Positions 7,348-15,951 of a stretch of DNA of 29,523 nucleotides are shown one piece after another (the first letter of the stretch is position 1; each line of letters starts with the position of its first letter). Source of the DNA: Alphaproteobacteria bacterium (lineage in GTDB: Bacteria > Pseudomonadota > Alphaproteobacteria > JAJTHO01); assembly GCA_021297975.1 (NCBI GenBank), contig JAJTHO010000033.1:1-29523 (forward strand). Reading direction: 5' to 3'. Made by a program: the position numbers and the translations under genes. A model generated the notes under the pieces. The model had not been told where the DNA came from. It did not search any database and worked only from the letters and a program-made list of their open reading frames with translations.

Positions 7348-9975
7348 ATGACTAAAAAAATGCTGATTGACGCCAGCCATCCCGAAGAAACCCGTGTCGC
7401 AATTTTAGATGGCCGCAAGTTAGAGGATCTCGATTTTGAGAGCCTGACGATGAAGCAGGTTAAAAGTAACATTTACCTTGCTAAAGTTACGCGTGTTGAG
7501 CCGTCTTTACAGGCTTGCTTTGTTGAATACGGCGGCAATCGCCATGGCTTTTTGCCGTTTTCAGAGATTCACCCTGATTATTTCCGCATCCCCATCGAAG
7601 ACCGTGAAGCCTTAATTGCCGAAGAGGCCGAGGCAGACAATGACGATGATGACTTGGATTTATTGGATGAAGTCGACGCACATGCAGACACAACAGACGG
7701 CGCAGATTCCGCGCCATTAGAAGAAGGCGATACAGACGCGCAGCCTGTTCTTGAAATTGAAAGTTTTGATGCGGTTACAAGCTCAGAATCCTTTGAGCAA
7801 TTAGCAGGCGAAGAAGGCGATAGTGCCTCAGAAGAAAGCGTCGAGCACGATGCCGAGCACGACAACGAGAATGCAGCGCCGCAACAACGCACCGCAAATC
7901 GCCCGATGCGCCGTGATACAAGCAACGATGATGATGATTTTGATCGTCCGCGCCGCGTGCAAAAGCGCCGCTATAAGATTCAAGAAGTTATCAAAAAACG
8001 CCAGATTCTGTTGATTCAAGTCAATAAAGAAGAGCGCGGGAACAAGGGCGCGGCGCTAACAACATATCTCTCGATTGCTGGCCGGTATTGCATCCTGATG
8101 CCGAATAACCCGCGTGGCGGCGGTATCAGCCGTAAGATTTCCGATGTAAAAGATCGCCGCCGTATTCGTGAGATTTTGCAAGAGCTTGAGATTCCGACCG
8201 GTGTTTCCGTTATTGTCCGCACTGCGGGGATGGGGCGCACCAAGGCCGAGATTAAGCGCGATTATGAATACCTGCTGCGGCTTTGGGATGATTTACGCCA
8301 GAAAACATTGGGCGCAACCGCGCCGGAATTAATCTACGAAGAAGGCAACCTTATCAAACGGGCGCTGCGCGATAATTATCAACGCGACATCGACACGATT
8401 TTGATTGAGGGTGAAAAGGGTTATCTTGAGGCCAAAAGCTTCATGAAAATGCTGATGCCCAGCCATGTGAAGCGGATTCAACAGTATAAAGACCCGATTC
8501 CGTTGTTCCAGGCCGAGCGTGTGGAAGCAGAGATTGACGCGATTTTAAGCCCCACGGTGCAATTGCCGTCCGGCGGCTATCTCGTGATAAACCAAACAGA
8601 GGCGCTGGTATCAATTGACGTTAACTCTGGCCGGGCGATTCGCGAACGCAACATCGAAGAAACCGCTTTAAAAACCAATTTAGAAGCCGCCGATGAAGCG
8701 GCGCGGCAAATTCGCCTGCGCGATTTGGCCGGGCTGATTGTTATCGATTTTATTGATATGGTTGCGAGCCGCAACAACGTTGCGGTGGAAAAACGGATGC
8801 GCGATGCGCTGAAAACAGATCGCGCGCGGGTACAGGTTGGCCGAATTAGTATGTTCGGGCTTTTGGAAATGTCGCGGCAACGCCTGCGTCCAAGCCTTAC
8901 CGAAATTTCCACGCTGGTTTGCCCGATGTGCTCTGGAACCGGGCGGATTCGTTCGCCGGAAACCATTGCGCTGCATGTGCTGCGGGCGCTTCAGGATGAG
9001 GGCGTTAAAAAGCCCGGTAAGCTGCAAGTCCGCTTACCTGCAACGGTTGCGCTGTATATCTTTAACCAGAAAAGACATGTGCTTGCCGCTCTTGAAGAAC
9101 GAAACGAGATAACCGTTACCTTTGTCGAAGATGCGCATGTTCCGCAGATTGGTTTTGTGATTGAGCGGTTAAAGCAAGTTGAGCTTGAAGACGGCGAGGA
9201 AGAAGGCGGCGAAAAGTCTCCAGCATCCCGCAACAACGGCGACGCGGATGACACCGCAGACGGCGCGCGCCGCCGCAGTCGAGGCGGTCGTGGCCGCGGG
9301 CGTGGGCGCGACAATGAAGATTCGCGAGACGAGCGGTCAGACATTCCAAACGCAGGAATGGATGATTCGGATGATGTGGATTCCTCTGAAGAAGAATCCG
9401 ATGATGTCCGCGATGCCGGCAAAGATAATCAGCCTAATGAGCAGCGCGGCGAAGGCCGTGAGCGCAGCGGCAGGCCGCGTCGTCGTCGTGGTGGTCGTTC
9501 GCGTGGCGGGCGTTCGCGCGAAGAGGGCACAGCCGAAGGCGCAGAACAGCGCCTTGATGAGCATGATGCAGAGCCATCGGTATCGTATGATGAAGTTGGC
9601 GCTCAAAACGATGACGGCGCTCAGCCCCCTCGTGAGCGGACAGAACGAAGCGAACGCGGCGAACGTGGCGGCAGAGACAGAGGCCGTGGGCGTGACCGTG
9701 ATCGTGAACGCACCCCGCGTGAGGGCGGCGAACGTGCGCCGCGCCCAGAGCGCCCAGAACGGCCAGAACGCCCAGAACGGACAGACTCCTTCCGTGATGC
9801 GCCCGCCCAGCTTGATACAACGCCGCGTGAACCTGCCTTTGAAATCATCAAAACCTTCAGCGATGCCGATGCCCCGCGTGAGATTGCGCCAAAAGTAGAA
9901 GTTGGCGTTGTCCATGAAATAACCGGCAAGCCGGATACCGGTAAAAAAGGCTGGTGGTCGAGGATTGTTAAATAG
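7348..9975 (+). CDS. rne: Ribonuclease E
   Basis: This endoribonuclease starts mRNA decay and processes rRNA and tRNA precursors, and is the scaffold of the degradosome. The ATG at 7348 is chosen over the GTG at 7318 because GGAG lies 6 bases before it and the product begins MTKKMLIDAS, typical of the family. The S1 domain (about residues 35-215) carries an acidic insert of about 110 residues. The metal-binding aspartates are in SIDVNSGR (about 423) and IDFIDM (about 467), and the zinc-link motif CPMCSGTG is near 524. The C-terminal third is disordered and arginine-rich, with RGRGRGRD, RRRRGGRSRGG and a tandem RPE run, fitting an RNA-binding and protein-docking region. Total length is 875 residues. 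An upstream gap of about 210 bases could hold an autoregulatory leader, but no structure is clear. Confidence 0.97.
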   Translation: MTKKMLIDASHPEETRVAILDGRKLEDLDFESLTMKQVKSNIYLAKVTRVEPSLQACFVEYGGNRHGFLPFSEIHPDYFRIPIEDREALIAEEAEADNDDDDLDLLDEVDAHADTTDGADSAPLEEGDTDAQPVLEIESFDAVTSSESFEQLAGEEGDSASEESVEHDAEHDNENAAPQQRTANRPMRRDTSNDDDDFDRPRRVQKRRYKIQEVIKKRQILLIQVNKEERGNKGAALTTYLSIAGRYCILMPNNPRGGGISRKISDVKDRRRIREILQELEIPTGVSVIVRTAGMGRTKAEIKRDYEYLLRLWDDLRQKTLGATAPELIYEEGNLIKRALRDNYQRDIDTILIEGEKGYLEAKSFMKMLMPSHVKRIQQYKDPIPLFQAERVEAEIDAILSPTVQLPSGGYLVINQTEALVSIDVNSGRAIRERNIEETALKTNLEAADEAARQIRLRDLAGLIVIDFIDMVASRNNVAVEKRMRDALKTDRARVQVGRISMFGLLEMSRQRLRPSLTEISTLVCPMCSGTGRIRSPETIALHVLRALQDEGVKKPGKLQVRLPATVALYIFNQKRHVLAALEERNEITVTFVEDAHVPQIGFVIERLKQVELEDGEEEGGEKSPASRNNGDADDTADGARRRSRGGRGRGRGRDNEDSRDERSDIPNAGMDDSDDVDSSEEESDDVRDAGKDNQPNEQRGEGRERSGRPRRRRGGRSRGGRSREEGTAEGAEQRLDEHDAEPSVSYDEVGAQNDDGAQPPRERTERSERGERGGRDRGRGRDRDRERTPREGGERAPRPERPERPERPERTDSFRDAPAQLDTTPREPAFEIIKTFSDADAPREIAPKVEVGVVHEITGKPDTGKKGWWSRIVK

Positions 9976-10018
9976 TAGAGTCGGTAAGTAGGCTTGCCGC
10001 ACGTAATTTTTTAATGAC

Positions 10019-10134
10019 GTCATTCCGAGCAAACAAAACCTTTAGGTTTTGTGCCGTCGAGGAATCTCCTTTTTATTCTATGGGAGATCCTTCGATTTCG
10101 CAAAACCTAAAGGTTTTGCTGCACTCAGGATGAC
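10019..10134 (+). repeat. Palindromic intergenic repeat, copy R1
   Basis: This 116-base element begins GTCATTCCGAGC and ends AGGATGAC. It contains two hairpins (10035-10050, AAAACC-type arms; 10100-10119, GCAAAACCT/AGGTTTTGC) around a central inverted pair GAGGAATCTCC / GGGAGATCC. It fills the gap between rne and the M48 gene. It is nearly identical in layout to the copy at 15811-15925. Confidence 0.9.
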
Positions 10135-10169
10135 CCGTGGAATAGGTCAGGTGATTTCTGGAGGTTCCC

Positions 10170-11561
10170 TTGCGTATCAGACAAAACAGTAAAATCCTTA
10201 GTGTTTTTCTGGCCTTCACATTGCTGCTTACAGCGCTGCAAACACCTGTAAACGCCCAAGAACGCCGCATCAGTTTTATTCGCGACGCAGAGACAGAACA
10301 CACGCTTTCTCTATACGCCCAGCCGCTATTTATTGCGGCAGGCTTAGACCCTGCGGCGGTGCGGCTTTATATCGTAAACAATGACGATATCAACGCCTTT
10401 GTTGCCGGCGGTCAGAATGTGTTTATGCACACGGGCTTATTAATGCGTGCGGAAACGCCCGAACAAGTCAAAGGCGTGCTTGCCCATGAATTGGGGCATG
10501 TGTCCGGCGGCCATTTGGCGCGTGCGCAAGAAGAGCTGAGCCGTCTTTCTGCGGCAACAATTGCAACGATGGTTGTTGGCGGTGCGGCGGCTGTTGCGTC
10601 TGGCTCATCGCAAGCGCTCGGCGCGGTGTTAACCGGCTCCAGCCAGCTCGGCCAGCGCCTTGCCCTTCGCTATAGCCGTACCCAGGAATCCGCCGCCGAT
10701 CAGGCCGGCGTTCGGTATCTTGCGGCGGCGGAATTGCCGCCCACGGGCTTGTATGAATTTATGCAGATTTTAGATTCCACCTCGCTGCTGCGCAGGGGCG
10801 CGGATCCGTATGTGCAAAGCCACCCGCTCACGCAAGATCGCATAGCCTTCTTGAAAAATAAAAATGATGAATCGCCCTTTATAGGACGGCAGGTATCAAA
10901 AGAGTTGCAGATAGCTCATGAGCGGATGCGCGGTAAGCTCTTGGGTTTTTTGGGTAATCCCCAGCAGATTGCGGCGGGGATTGTGCCGCCAAAGTTTAAA
11001 TACAGCCCGCTAACGTTGCAATACGCAAAGGCCATTGCCACCTATCGTTTGGGCGATAGTACGGCGGGCGAGGCGGCCTTTGCCAAGCTTTTTGAGCAAT
11101 TTCCCGGTGATGCGTATTTGCATGAGACACGCGGTCAACTGCGCTTAGAGCTTGCGAATATTGACGGCGCGATTGAAGATTATGCCCGTGCCTACGCCCT
11201 AGCGCCAACAGAGCCAGCGCTGCGCATGGCGTATGCACAGGCGCTGCTTGCGGATGAAAAAAATAACAAAGTGAACGCTCGCCTCATTGAAGAAGTTGTT
11301 CGGCCAGTGGTTATAAGTGAGCCTGACAATATAGGCGCCTGGCGGATGCTGGCGCTTAGCTATGCGTTTCAAGGTAAAGATGGGCAGGCGGCACTCGCAA
11401 CGGCGGAGCGGGCTTTTTTGCAACGCGATCGGCAATTGCTTGAATCGTCATTAAAACAAGCAGAAAAACTTCTTGCCGACGACAAAACCGCCATGGTGCG
11501 CGTGTCGGATTTGCGGGAAGCATTGAAAAATTCGCTGGCACAAGACGAGAGATTCCGCTAA
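10170..11561 (+). CDS. M48-family periplasmic metalloprotease with TPR domain (BepA-like)
   Basis: A zinc metalloprotease resembling BepA/YfgC, which in gammaproteobacteria assists or degrades outer-membrane proteins during assembly. The TTG start at 10170 is supported by GGAGG 5 bases upstream and by the following signal peptide (SVFLAFTLLLTALQTPVNAQ). The zinc site is HELGH (about residue 107) with the third ligand in ESAADQ (about 173). A C-terminal half of helical TPR-like repeats (about 270-440) includes the blocks LRLELANIDGAIEDYARAYA and ALSYAFQGKDGQAALATAER. The 463-residue length fits the family. It precedes the DsbA-like gene by about 20 bases; both products should be periplasmic and probably share a transcript. 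Confidence 0.93.
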   Translation: MRIRQNSKILSVFLAFTLLLTALQTPVNAQERRISFIRDAETEHTLSLYAQPLFIAAGLDPAAVRLYIVNNDDINAFVAGGQNVFMHTGLLMRAETPEQVKGVLAHELGHVSGGHLARAQEELSRLSAATIATMVVGGAAAVASGSSQALGAVLTGSSQLGQRLALRYSRTQESAADQAGVRYLAAAELPPTGLYEFMQILDSTSLLRRGADPYVQSHPLTQDRIAFLKNKNDESPFIGRQVSKELQIAHERMRGKLLGFLGNPQQIAAGIVPPKFKYSPLTLQYAKAIATYRLGDSTAGEAAFAKLFEQFPGDAYLHETRGQLRLELANIDGAIEDYARAYALAPTEPALRMAYAQALLADEKNNKVNARLIEEVVRPVVISEPDNIGAWRMLALSYAFQGKDGQAALATAERAFLQRDRQLLESSLKQAEKLLADDKTAMVRVSDLREALKNSLAQDERFR

Positions 11562-11582
11562 CAACACGAAATGGAGATACGC

Positions 11583-12323
11583 ATGAAAACAACATTACTT
11601 GCTGGCCTATTTGCTCTGACACTCGCCGCAACTGCTCAGGCACAAGGACTCAGCGCCGCACAAAAAGATGAAGTGCGCAAATTGATTGAAGAAACCATCA
11701 AGGAAAAACCAGAAGTCATCATTCAATCGCTCACCGCGCTGCGCGAACGCGAACAGGCAAGAATGCTGGCCGAACAAGGAAAAAATTTGAAAGATGTGCT
11801 GCCAAAACTCTTGAGCAGCGATGGCTTAACCGTGCTGGGCAATCCTAAGGGCGATGTAACGGTTGTTGAATTTTTTGATTACAACTGCGGCTATTGCAAA
11901 CGCATCGTGCCAATTTTACAAGAAATTCTAAAAACAGATAAAAATGTCCGCTGGGTGCTGGTTGATTTGCCCATTTTATCCGAAGGAAGCAAGTATGCGG
12001 CAAAGGCGGCATTGGCTTCTGAAAAACAAGGTAAGTTCTTTGATTTCCACTTGGCGATGTTAAATTTCAAAGGCCAGCTGGATGAGGCAAAAGTTTTAGA
12101 GCTGGCAAAAGGCGCGAAACTGGATGTTGAAAAATTAAAAACCGACATAGCAAGCCCCGCCTTAGAAAAGCAGCTGTTTGAAAACAGCAATGCGGCGCGC
12201 GCGATCGGCGTTAATGGAACGCCTGCCTTTGTGGTGGGTGAGCAGTTTGCACCGGGCGCAGTGGGTCTTGAGGCCTTGCAAGAGTTGATTGCCAAGGCGC
12301 GTAAAGCAGGGAAGAAGGACTAG
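11583..12323 (+). CDS. DsbA-family thiol:disulfide oxidoreductase (Com1/ScsC-like)
   Basis: An exported thioredoxin-fold protein acting on protein cysteines in the periplasm. The ATG at 11583 is chosen over that at 11571 because GGAG at 11573-11576 lies 6 bases before it and the signal peptide then starts cleanly (MKTTLLAGLFALTLAATAQA). After the signal comes a helical segment of about 60 residues like the oligomerisation arm of ScsC/Com1 proteins, then the thioredoxin fold with the active site CGYC in FFDYNCGYCKRI (about residue 102) and the cis-proline loop NGTPAFVVG (about 212). The arm suggests an isomerase-like or ScsC-like role rather than classical DsbA, but that is inference. Its TAG overlaps the GTG of aroQ by one base. 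Confidence 0.9.
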   Translation: MKTTLLAGLFALTLAATAQAQGLSAAQKDEVRKLIEETIKEKPEVIIQSLTALREREQARMLAEQGKNLKDVLPKLLSSDGLTVLGNPKGDVTVVEFFDYNCGYCKRIVPILQEILKTDKNVRWVLVDLPILSEGSKYAAKAALASEKQGKFFDFHLAMLNFKGQLDEAKVLELAKGAKLDVEKLKTDIASPALEKQLFENSNAARAIGVNGTPAFVVGEQFAPGAVGLEALQELIAKARKAGKKD

Positions 12324-12757
12324 TGTCCACGCGTCCTGTCTATGCGGTGCTGAACGGCGCAAATCTTAATATGTTGGGGCAGCGTGAGCCTGAGGTTTAC
12401 GGCTCAACAACGCTTAAGGATATAGAAAAAATTTGCGCAGGGCTTGCAACGGAACGCGGCTTTACTTTGGATTTTCGCCAGACAAACCATGAGGGTGAGC
12501 TGATTACCTGGGTACAGGAACTCAGCAAAACCACAGCGGGTCTCGTGATAAATCCCGGCGGCTACACCCACACGTCGGTTGCGCTTTTAGATGCGCTGCG
12601 CGTGTATCCGCATAAAGTTATCGAAGTGCATCTGTCGAATATTCATCAACGCGAAGAATTCCGCCATCATTCCTATGTTTCCAAGCGGGCGGATGGGGTG
12701 ATATGCGGCCTTGGCGCGGATGGATATCGGCTTGCGTTGCTGGCACTGATAGGCTAA
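12323..12757 (+). CDS. aroQ: 3-dehydroquinate dehydratase, type II
   Basis: Converts 3-dehydroquinate to 3-dehydroshikimate, the third step of the shikimate pathway, in the cytoplasm. The 144 residues match the family length. Visible motifs are NGANLNMLGQREPEVYG at the N-terminus (with the catalytic tyrosine region just after), RQTNHEGELI, INPGGYTHTSVAL with substrate-binding residues, and EVHLSNIHQREEFRHHS with the catalytic histidine region. The GTG start overlaps the stop of the DsbA-like gene as TAGTG, so translation is probably coupled. The aroQ-accB-accC order is common in alphaproteobacteria. Confidence 0.97.
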   Translation: MSTRPVYAVLNGANLNMLGQREPEVYGSTTLKDIEKICAGLATERGFTLDFRQTNHEGELITWVQELSKTTAGLVINPGGYTHTSVALLDALRVYPHKVIEVHLSNIHQREEFRHHSYVSKRADGVICGLGADGYRLALLALIG

Positions 12758-12768
12758 CAAGGCCTATT

Positions 12769-13227
12769 ATGAGCACAAAAGAAAAACCTGCCGCTGCGCA
12801 TCCTTCCGTTGATGACAAATTGGTCAAGCATTTAGCGCGCCTGCTAGATGATACCGGCCTCACGGAAATTGAGGTTGCCGATGGCAGCTTTCGCATTCGC
12901 GTCGCGCGCCAGTCTGGCAGCGTTGTTCACACCGCAGCTATCGCCCCCACTGTTCAGGCGGCATCTGCTGCTGCGCCGGTAAAGGCGGCAAATTCCGATG
13001 CCATTACATCCCCGATGGTGGGGAACACCTATCTTTCCCCGCGCCCCGGTGCGGCCGCGTTCATTACCGTTGGCGCGCGCGTTGAAAAGGGACAAACGCT
13101 GCTGATTATTGAAGCGATGAAGGTGATGAACCCCATTCCGTCCCCGCGCGGCGGCGTTGTTAAAGAAATTCTGGTCACAGACGGCCAACCGGTTGAATTC
13201 GGCGAAGCCCTTGTGGTGGTGGAGTAA
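12769..13227 (+). CDS. accB: Biotin carboxyl carrier protein of acetyl-CoA carboxylase
   Basis: Carries biotin between the carboxylase and carboxyltransferase sites of acetyl-CoA carboxylase, the first step of fatty acid synthesis. The ATG at 12769 is chosen over an in-frame start inside aroQ because AAGG lies 6 bases upstream and the product begins MSTKEKPAAA. The N-terminal segment (VDDKLVKHLARLLDDTGLTEIEV) binds AccC; a short Ala/Pro linker follows, then the biotinyl domain with the attachment lysine in EAMKVMN. The 152 residues are normal length. It follows aroQ by 11 bases and precedes accC by 3. Confidence 0.97.
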   Translation: MSTKEKPAAAHPSVDDKLVKHLARLLDDTGLTEIEVADGSFRIRVARQSGSVVHTAAIAPTVQAASAAAPVKAANSDAITSPMVGNTYLSPRPGAAAFITVGARVEKGQTLLIIEAMKVMNPIPSPRGGVVKEILVTDGQPVEFGEALVVVE

Positions 13228-13230
13228 GCG

Positions 13231-14607
13231 GTGATAAAAAAAATCCTTATTGCCAATCGCGGTGAAATTGCGCTGCGGCTTATTCGTGCTTGTAAGGAAA
13301 TGGGCATCGCAACGGTTGCGGCGCATTCGGTGGCGGATGAAGATTCGATGCCGGTTCGCCTTGCTGATGAAAGCGTGTGTATCGGGCCCGCTTCCTCAAA
13401 AGCCAGTTATTTGAACATGGTGTCCCTGCTGTCCGCGGCAACGATTACCGGTGCGGATGCGATTCATCCCGGCATTGGCTTTTTGGCGGAAAACGCCCAG
13501 TTTGCTGAAGTAACCAAAGAGCACGGCTTTATATTTATTGGCCCTTCTGCCGAGCATATCCGCGTTATGGGCGATAAGATTACCGCGAAACAGGCAATGA
13601 TTGAGGCGGGCGTGCCCGTTGTGCCGGGGTCTGAGGGCGATATTACTTCAACCGAACAGGCGCAAAAAATCGCCCGGCAAATTGGCTATCCGGTGCTTGT
13701 GAAAGCGGCGGGCGGCGGCGGCGGTAAAGGCATGAAGGTTGCGCATTCAGACGCAGAACTCGAAGAAGCCATTGGTTTAGCCAGCTCCGAGGCCATGGCC
13801 TGCTTTGGCAATCCATCAGTTTATATAGAAAAATACCTCAGCCACCCGCGCCATATTGAGGTGCAGATTCTGGGCGATAAACACGGCAATGTGATTCATC
13901 TGGGCGAGCGGGATTGCTCGCTTCAACGCCGCCACCAAAAGGTTTTAGAAGAAGCGCCCAGCCCCGGCTTAACCCCAGAACTCCGCGCCTATATCGGCGA
14001 AGTCGCGCGCAGCGCAGCGGAAAAACTCGGCTATTACAGCGCCGGGACGTTTGAATTTCTCTATGAGGATGGCCGCTTTTATTTCATTGAAATGAACACC
14101 CGCTTGCAGGTTGAGCACACCATTTCCGAAGAAATCACCGGCATTGATTTAGTCAAAGAAATGATTCGCGTAGCAAAGGGCGAAAAGCTCGGCTACACAC
14201 AGAAAAACGTGCGCTTCCATGGTCATGCGATGCAGTGCCGAATCAATGCAGAGCACGCAGAAACCTTCATTCCTTCGCCTGGTCGGATAACCGATTATGT
14301 CGCGCCGGGCGGCTTTGGTGTGCGCGTTGATTCGCATGTGTACGCTGGCTACACCGTGCCCGCGCATTACGACAGCATGGTGGCTAAATTGATTACTAAG
14401 GCGGACGACCGGGCAGGGTGTTTGGCGCGGATGAAGCGTGCGCTGCAGGAATACGCGGTGCTGGGCATCAACACCACAATACCGCTGCATCAGCGCCTCG
14501 TTAAAGCGCCGGCCTTCGTTGCGGGTGACTACAACATCCACTGGCTGGAAAAAGAATTTTTATCAGAGCCAAAGGCTGCGGCGCCTGAAACCTCAGCTGC
14601 GGCGTAG
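13231..14607 (+). CDS. accC: Biotin carboxylase of acetyl-CoA carboxylase
   Basis: The ATP-grasp enzyme that carboxylates biotin on AccB with bicarbonate. The GTG start at 13231 gives the standard N-terminus MIKKILIANRGEIALR. The ATP-binding glycine loop is KAAGGGGGKGMK (about residue 160), the metal and catalytic region includes FIEMNTRLQVEHTISEE (about 288-304), and the C-terminal biotin carboxylase domain contains HAMQCRINAEHAE. Its 458 residues slightly exceed the usual 445-450, the extra being an Ala-rich tail. It lies 3 bases after accB and 4 before dgt; in many alphaproteobacteria aat comes next instead. Confidence 0.98.
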   Translation: MIKKILIANRGEIALRLIRACKEMGIATVAAHSVADEDSMPVRLADESVCIGPASSKASYLNMVSLLSAATITGADAIHPGIGFLAENAQFAEVTKEHGFIFIGPSAEHIRVMGDKITAKQAMIEAGVPVVPGSEGDITSTEQAQKIARQIGYPVLVKAAGGGGGKGMKVAHSDAELEEAIGLASSEAMACFGNPSVYIEKYLSHPRHIEVQILGDKHGNVIHLGERDCSLQRRHQKVLEEAPSPGLTPELRAYIGEVARSAAEKLGYYSAGTFEFLYEDGRFYFIEMNTRLQVEHTISEEITGIDLVKEMIRVAKGEKLGYTQKNVRFHGHAMQCRINAEHAETFIPSPGRITDYVAPGGFGVRVDSHVYAGYTVPAHYDSMVAKLITKADDRAGCLARMKRALQEYAVLGINTTIPLHQRLVKAPAFVAGDYNIHWLEKEFLSEPKAAAPETSAAA

Positions 14608-14611
14608 CGCC

Positions 14612-15757
14612 ATGCTCGCGCCCTATGCCACCCAGTTTGCAACCTCGCGCGGGCGGCTGTATCCAGAAGCCGAAGACCCCATCCGCACGCCGTTTCAACG
14701 CGACCGCGACCGGGTGATGCACGCGACGGCCTTTCGCCGTCTGAAATATAAAACACAAGTGTTCGTCAACCACGAAGGTGATCATTTTCGCACCCGTCTT
14801 ACGCATTCATTAGAGGTAAGCCAGATTGCCCGCACTGTCTGCCGCGTCTTGCAGATTGATGAAGACCTCGGCGAGACGCTGGCTCTGGTGCATGATTTTG
14901 GCCATACGCCGTTTGGCCATGCGGGCGAGGATGCGCTGAATGCCTGTATGCAGCCTTTTGGCGGTTTCAGCCATAATGAGCAAACGCTTCGTCTTGTTAC
15001 AGAGCTTGAAGAGCGCTACGCAAAATTTCCTGGGCTGAATTTAACATGGGAAGTGCTTGAGGGATTGGTGAAGCATAATGGCCCCGTTGCAGCTAAAGAA
15101 GTCCCTGCTTTTACAGCCTCTTTTAACCAGCGTTTTCCTCTTGAGCTGCACACCCATGCCGGCCTAGAGGCACAAGTTGCCAGTCTTGCCGATGATATCG
15201 CGTATTCCAATCATGATTTGGACGATGGTCTGCGTGCGCGATTGTTCACGGTTGAGGCCTTGCAGGAATTGCCTGTGGTTGGACGAGAATTTGCGGCAGT
15301 GGCGCAGCGTTTCCCCGATGCATCCGAGAGCCAACAGCGTTTTGAGGCAACACGCCGACTGATGCGTGTGATGATGCTGGATTTGATTGAAACAACAAAG
15401 GCGAATCTAGCCGCGCTCAATCCGCAAAATGCCGCTGATGTGCGCGGTTGCGGCAAGCCCATTGCGGCGTTTAGTGAGCCGATGAACAGCGCGCTGCACC
15501 AGCTCAAAGCCTTTCTGATGCAGCGGATGTATCGCCACTATCGGGTTAATATTATGAGCAGTAAGGCGGCGCGGGTTGTGACGGATTTGTTCACGCTGCT
15601 TCTAGCCGAACCGCAATGTTTGCCTACCGAGTGGCAACAGAAATTGCGCGATGGTGATGCGCAGTATAATGCCCGGCAAATTGCCAATTATATTGCCGGC
15701 ATGACAGATAGATACGCACAAAAAGAACACCAGCGGTTGTTTGATTTGTATCATTAG
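14612..15757 (+). CDS. dgt: Deoxyguanosinetriphosphate triphosphohydrolase-like HD protein
   Basis: An HD-domain phosphohydrolase that splits dNTPs, typically dGTP, into deoxynucleoside and tripolyphosphate. The ATG at 14612 (MLAPYATQFATSRGR) lies 4 bases after accC; the long frame upstream of it is only the shadow of accC. The metal ligands are visible: histidine in RLTHSLEVSQIA (about residue 68), HD in LVHDFGHTPFGHAGED (about 94-95) and aspartate in SLADDIAYSNHD (about 192). The 381 residues match the short alphaproteobacterial form. No Shine-Dalgarno site is obvious, so translation is probably coupled to accC. In this class dgt commonly precedes argS, as here. Confidence 0.94.
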   Translation: MLAPYATQFATSRGRLYPEAEDPIRTPFQRDRDRVMHATAFRRLKYKTQVFVNHEGDHFRTRLTHSLEVSQIARTVCRVLQIDEDLGETLALVHDFGHTPFGHAGEDALNACMQPFGGFSHNEQTLRLVTELEERYAKFPGLNLTWEVLEGLVKHNGPVAAKEVPAFTASFNQRFPLELHTHAGLEAQVASLADDIAYSNHDLDDGLRARLFTVEALQELPVVGREFAAVAQRFPDASESQQRFEATRRLMRVMMLDLIETTKANLAALNPQNAADVRGCGKPIAAFSEPMNSALHQLKAFLMQRMYRHYRVNIMSSKAARVVTDLFTLLLAEPQCLPTEWQQKLRDGDAQYNARQIANYIAGMTDRYAQKEHQRLFDLYH

Positions 15758-15810
15758 AAACAGAAGCATCAATCCATGAATATCTGTGCCAATGGTCATT
15801 TTAAACTGAT

Positions 15811-15925
15811 GTCATTCCGAGCAAACAAAACCGTCAGGTTTTGTGCTGTCGAGGAATCTCCCCGTTATTCTATGGGAGATCCTTCGATTACGCAAAACCG
15901 TTGGTTTTGCAGAACGAGGGATGAC
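15811..15925 (+). repeat. Palindromic intergenic repeat, copy R2
   Basis: This 115-base element begins GTCATTCCGAGC and ends GGGATGAC. It matches R1 (10019-10134) in order and orientation. Differences are concentrated in the hairpin loops and the central spacer, while the arms stay paired (AAAACC/GGTTTT; GCAAAACC/GGTTTTGC). It fills the gap between dgt and argS, ending about 26 bases before the argS start. Confidence 0.9.
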
Positions 15926-15951
15926 CCCGTGACGCTATATAAGGTGATAAG

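Noticed and set aside
9179..9898. Long overlapping frames in the 3' part of rne (plus and minus strand)
   Set aside because: They are by-products of the low-complexity arginine/glutamate-rich coding sequence; no ribosome site or family supports them.
14438..14611. N-terminal extension of dgt into accC
   Set aside because: The extra residues match no Dgt protein and are an alternate frame of accC; ATG 14612 gives the family start.
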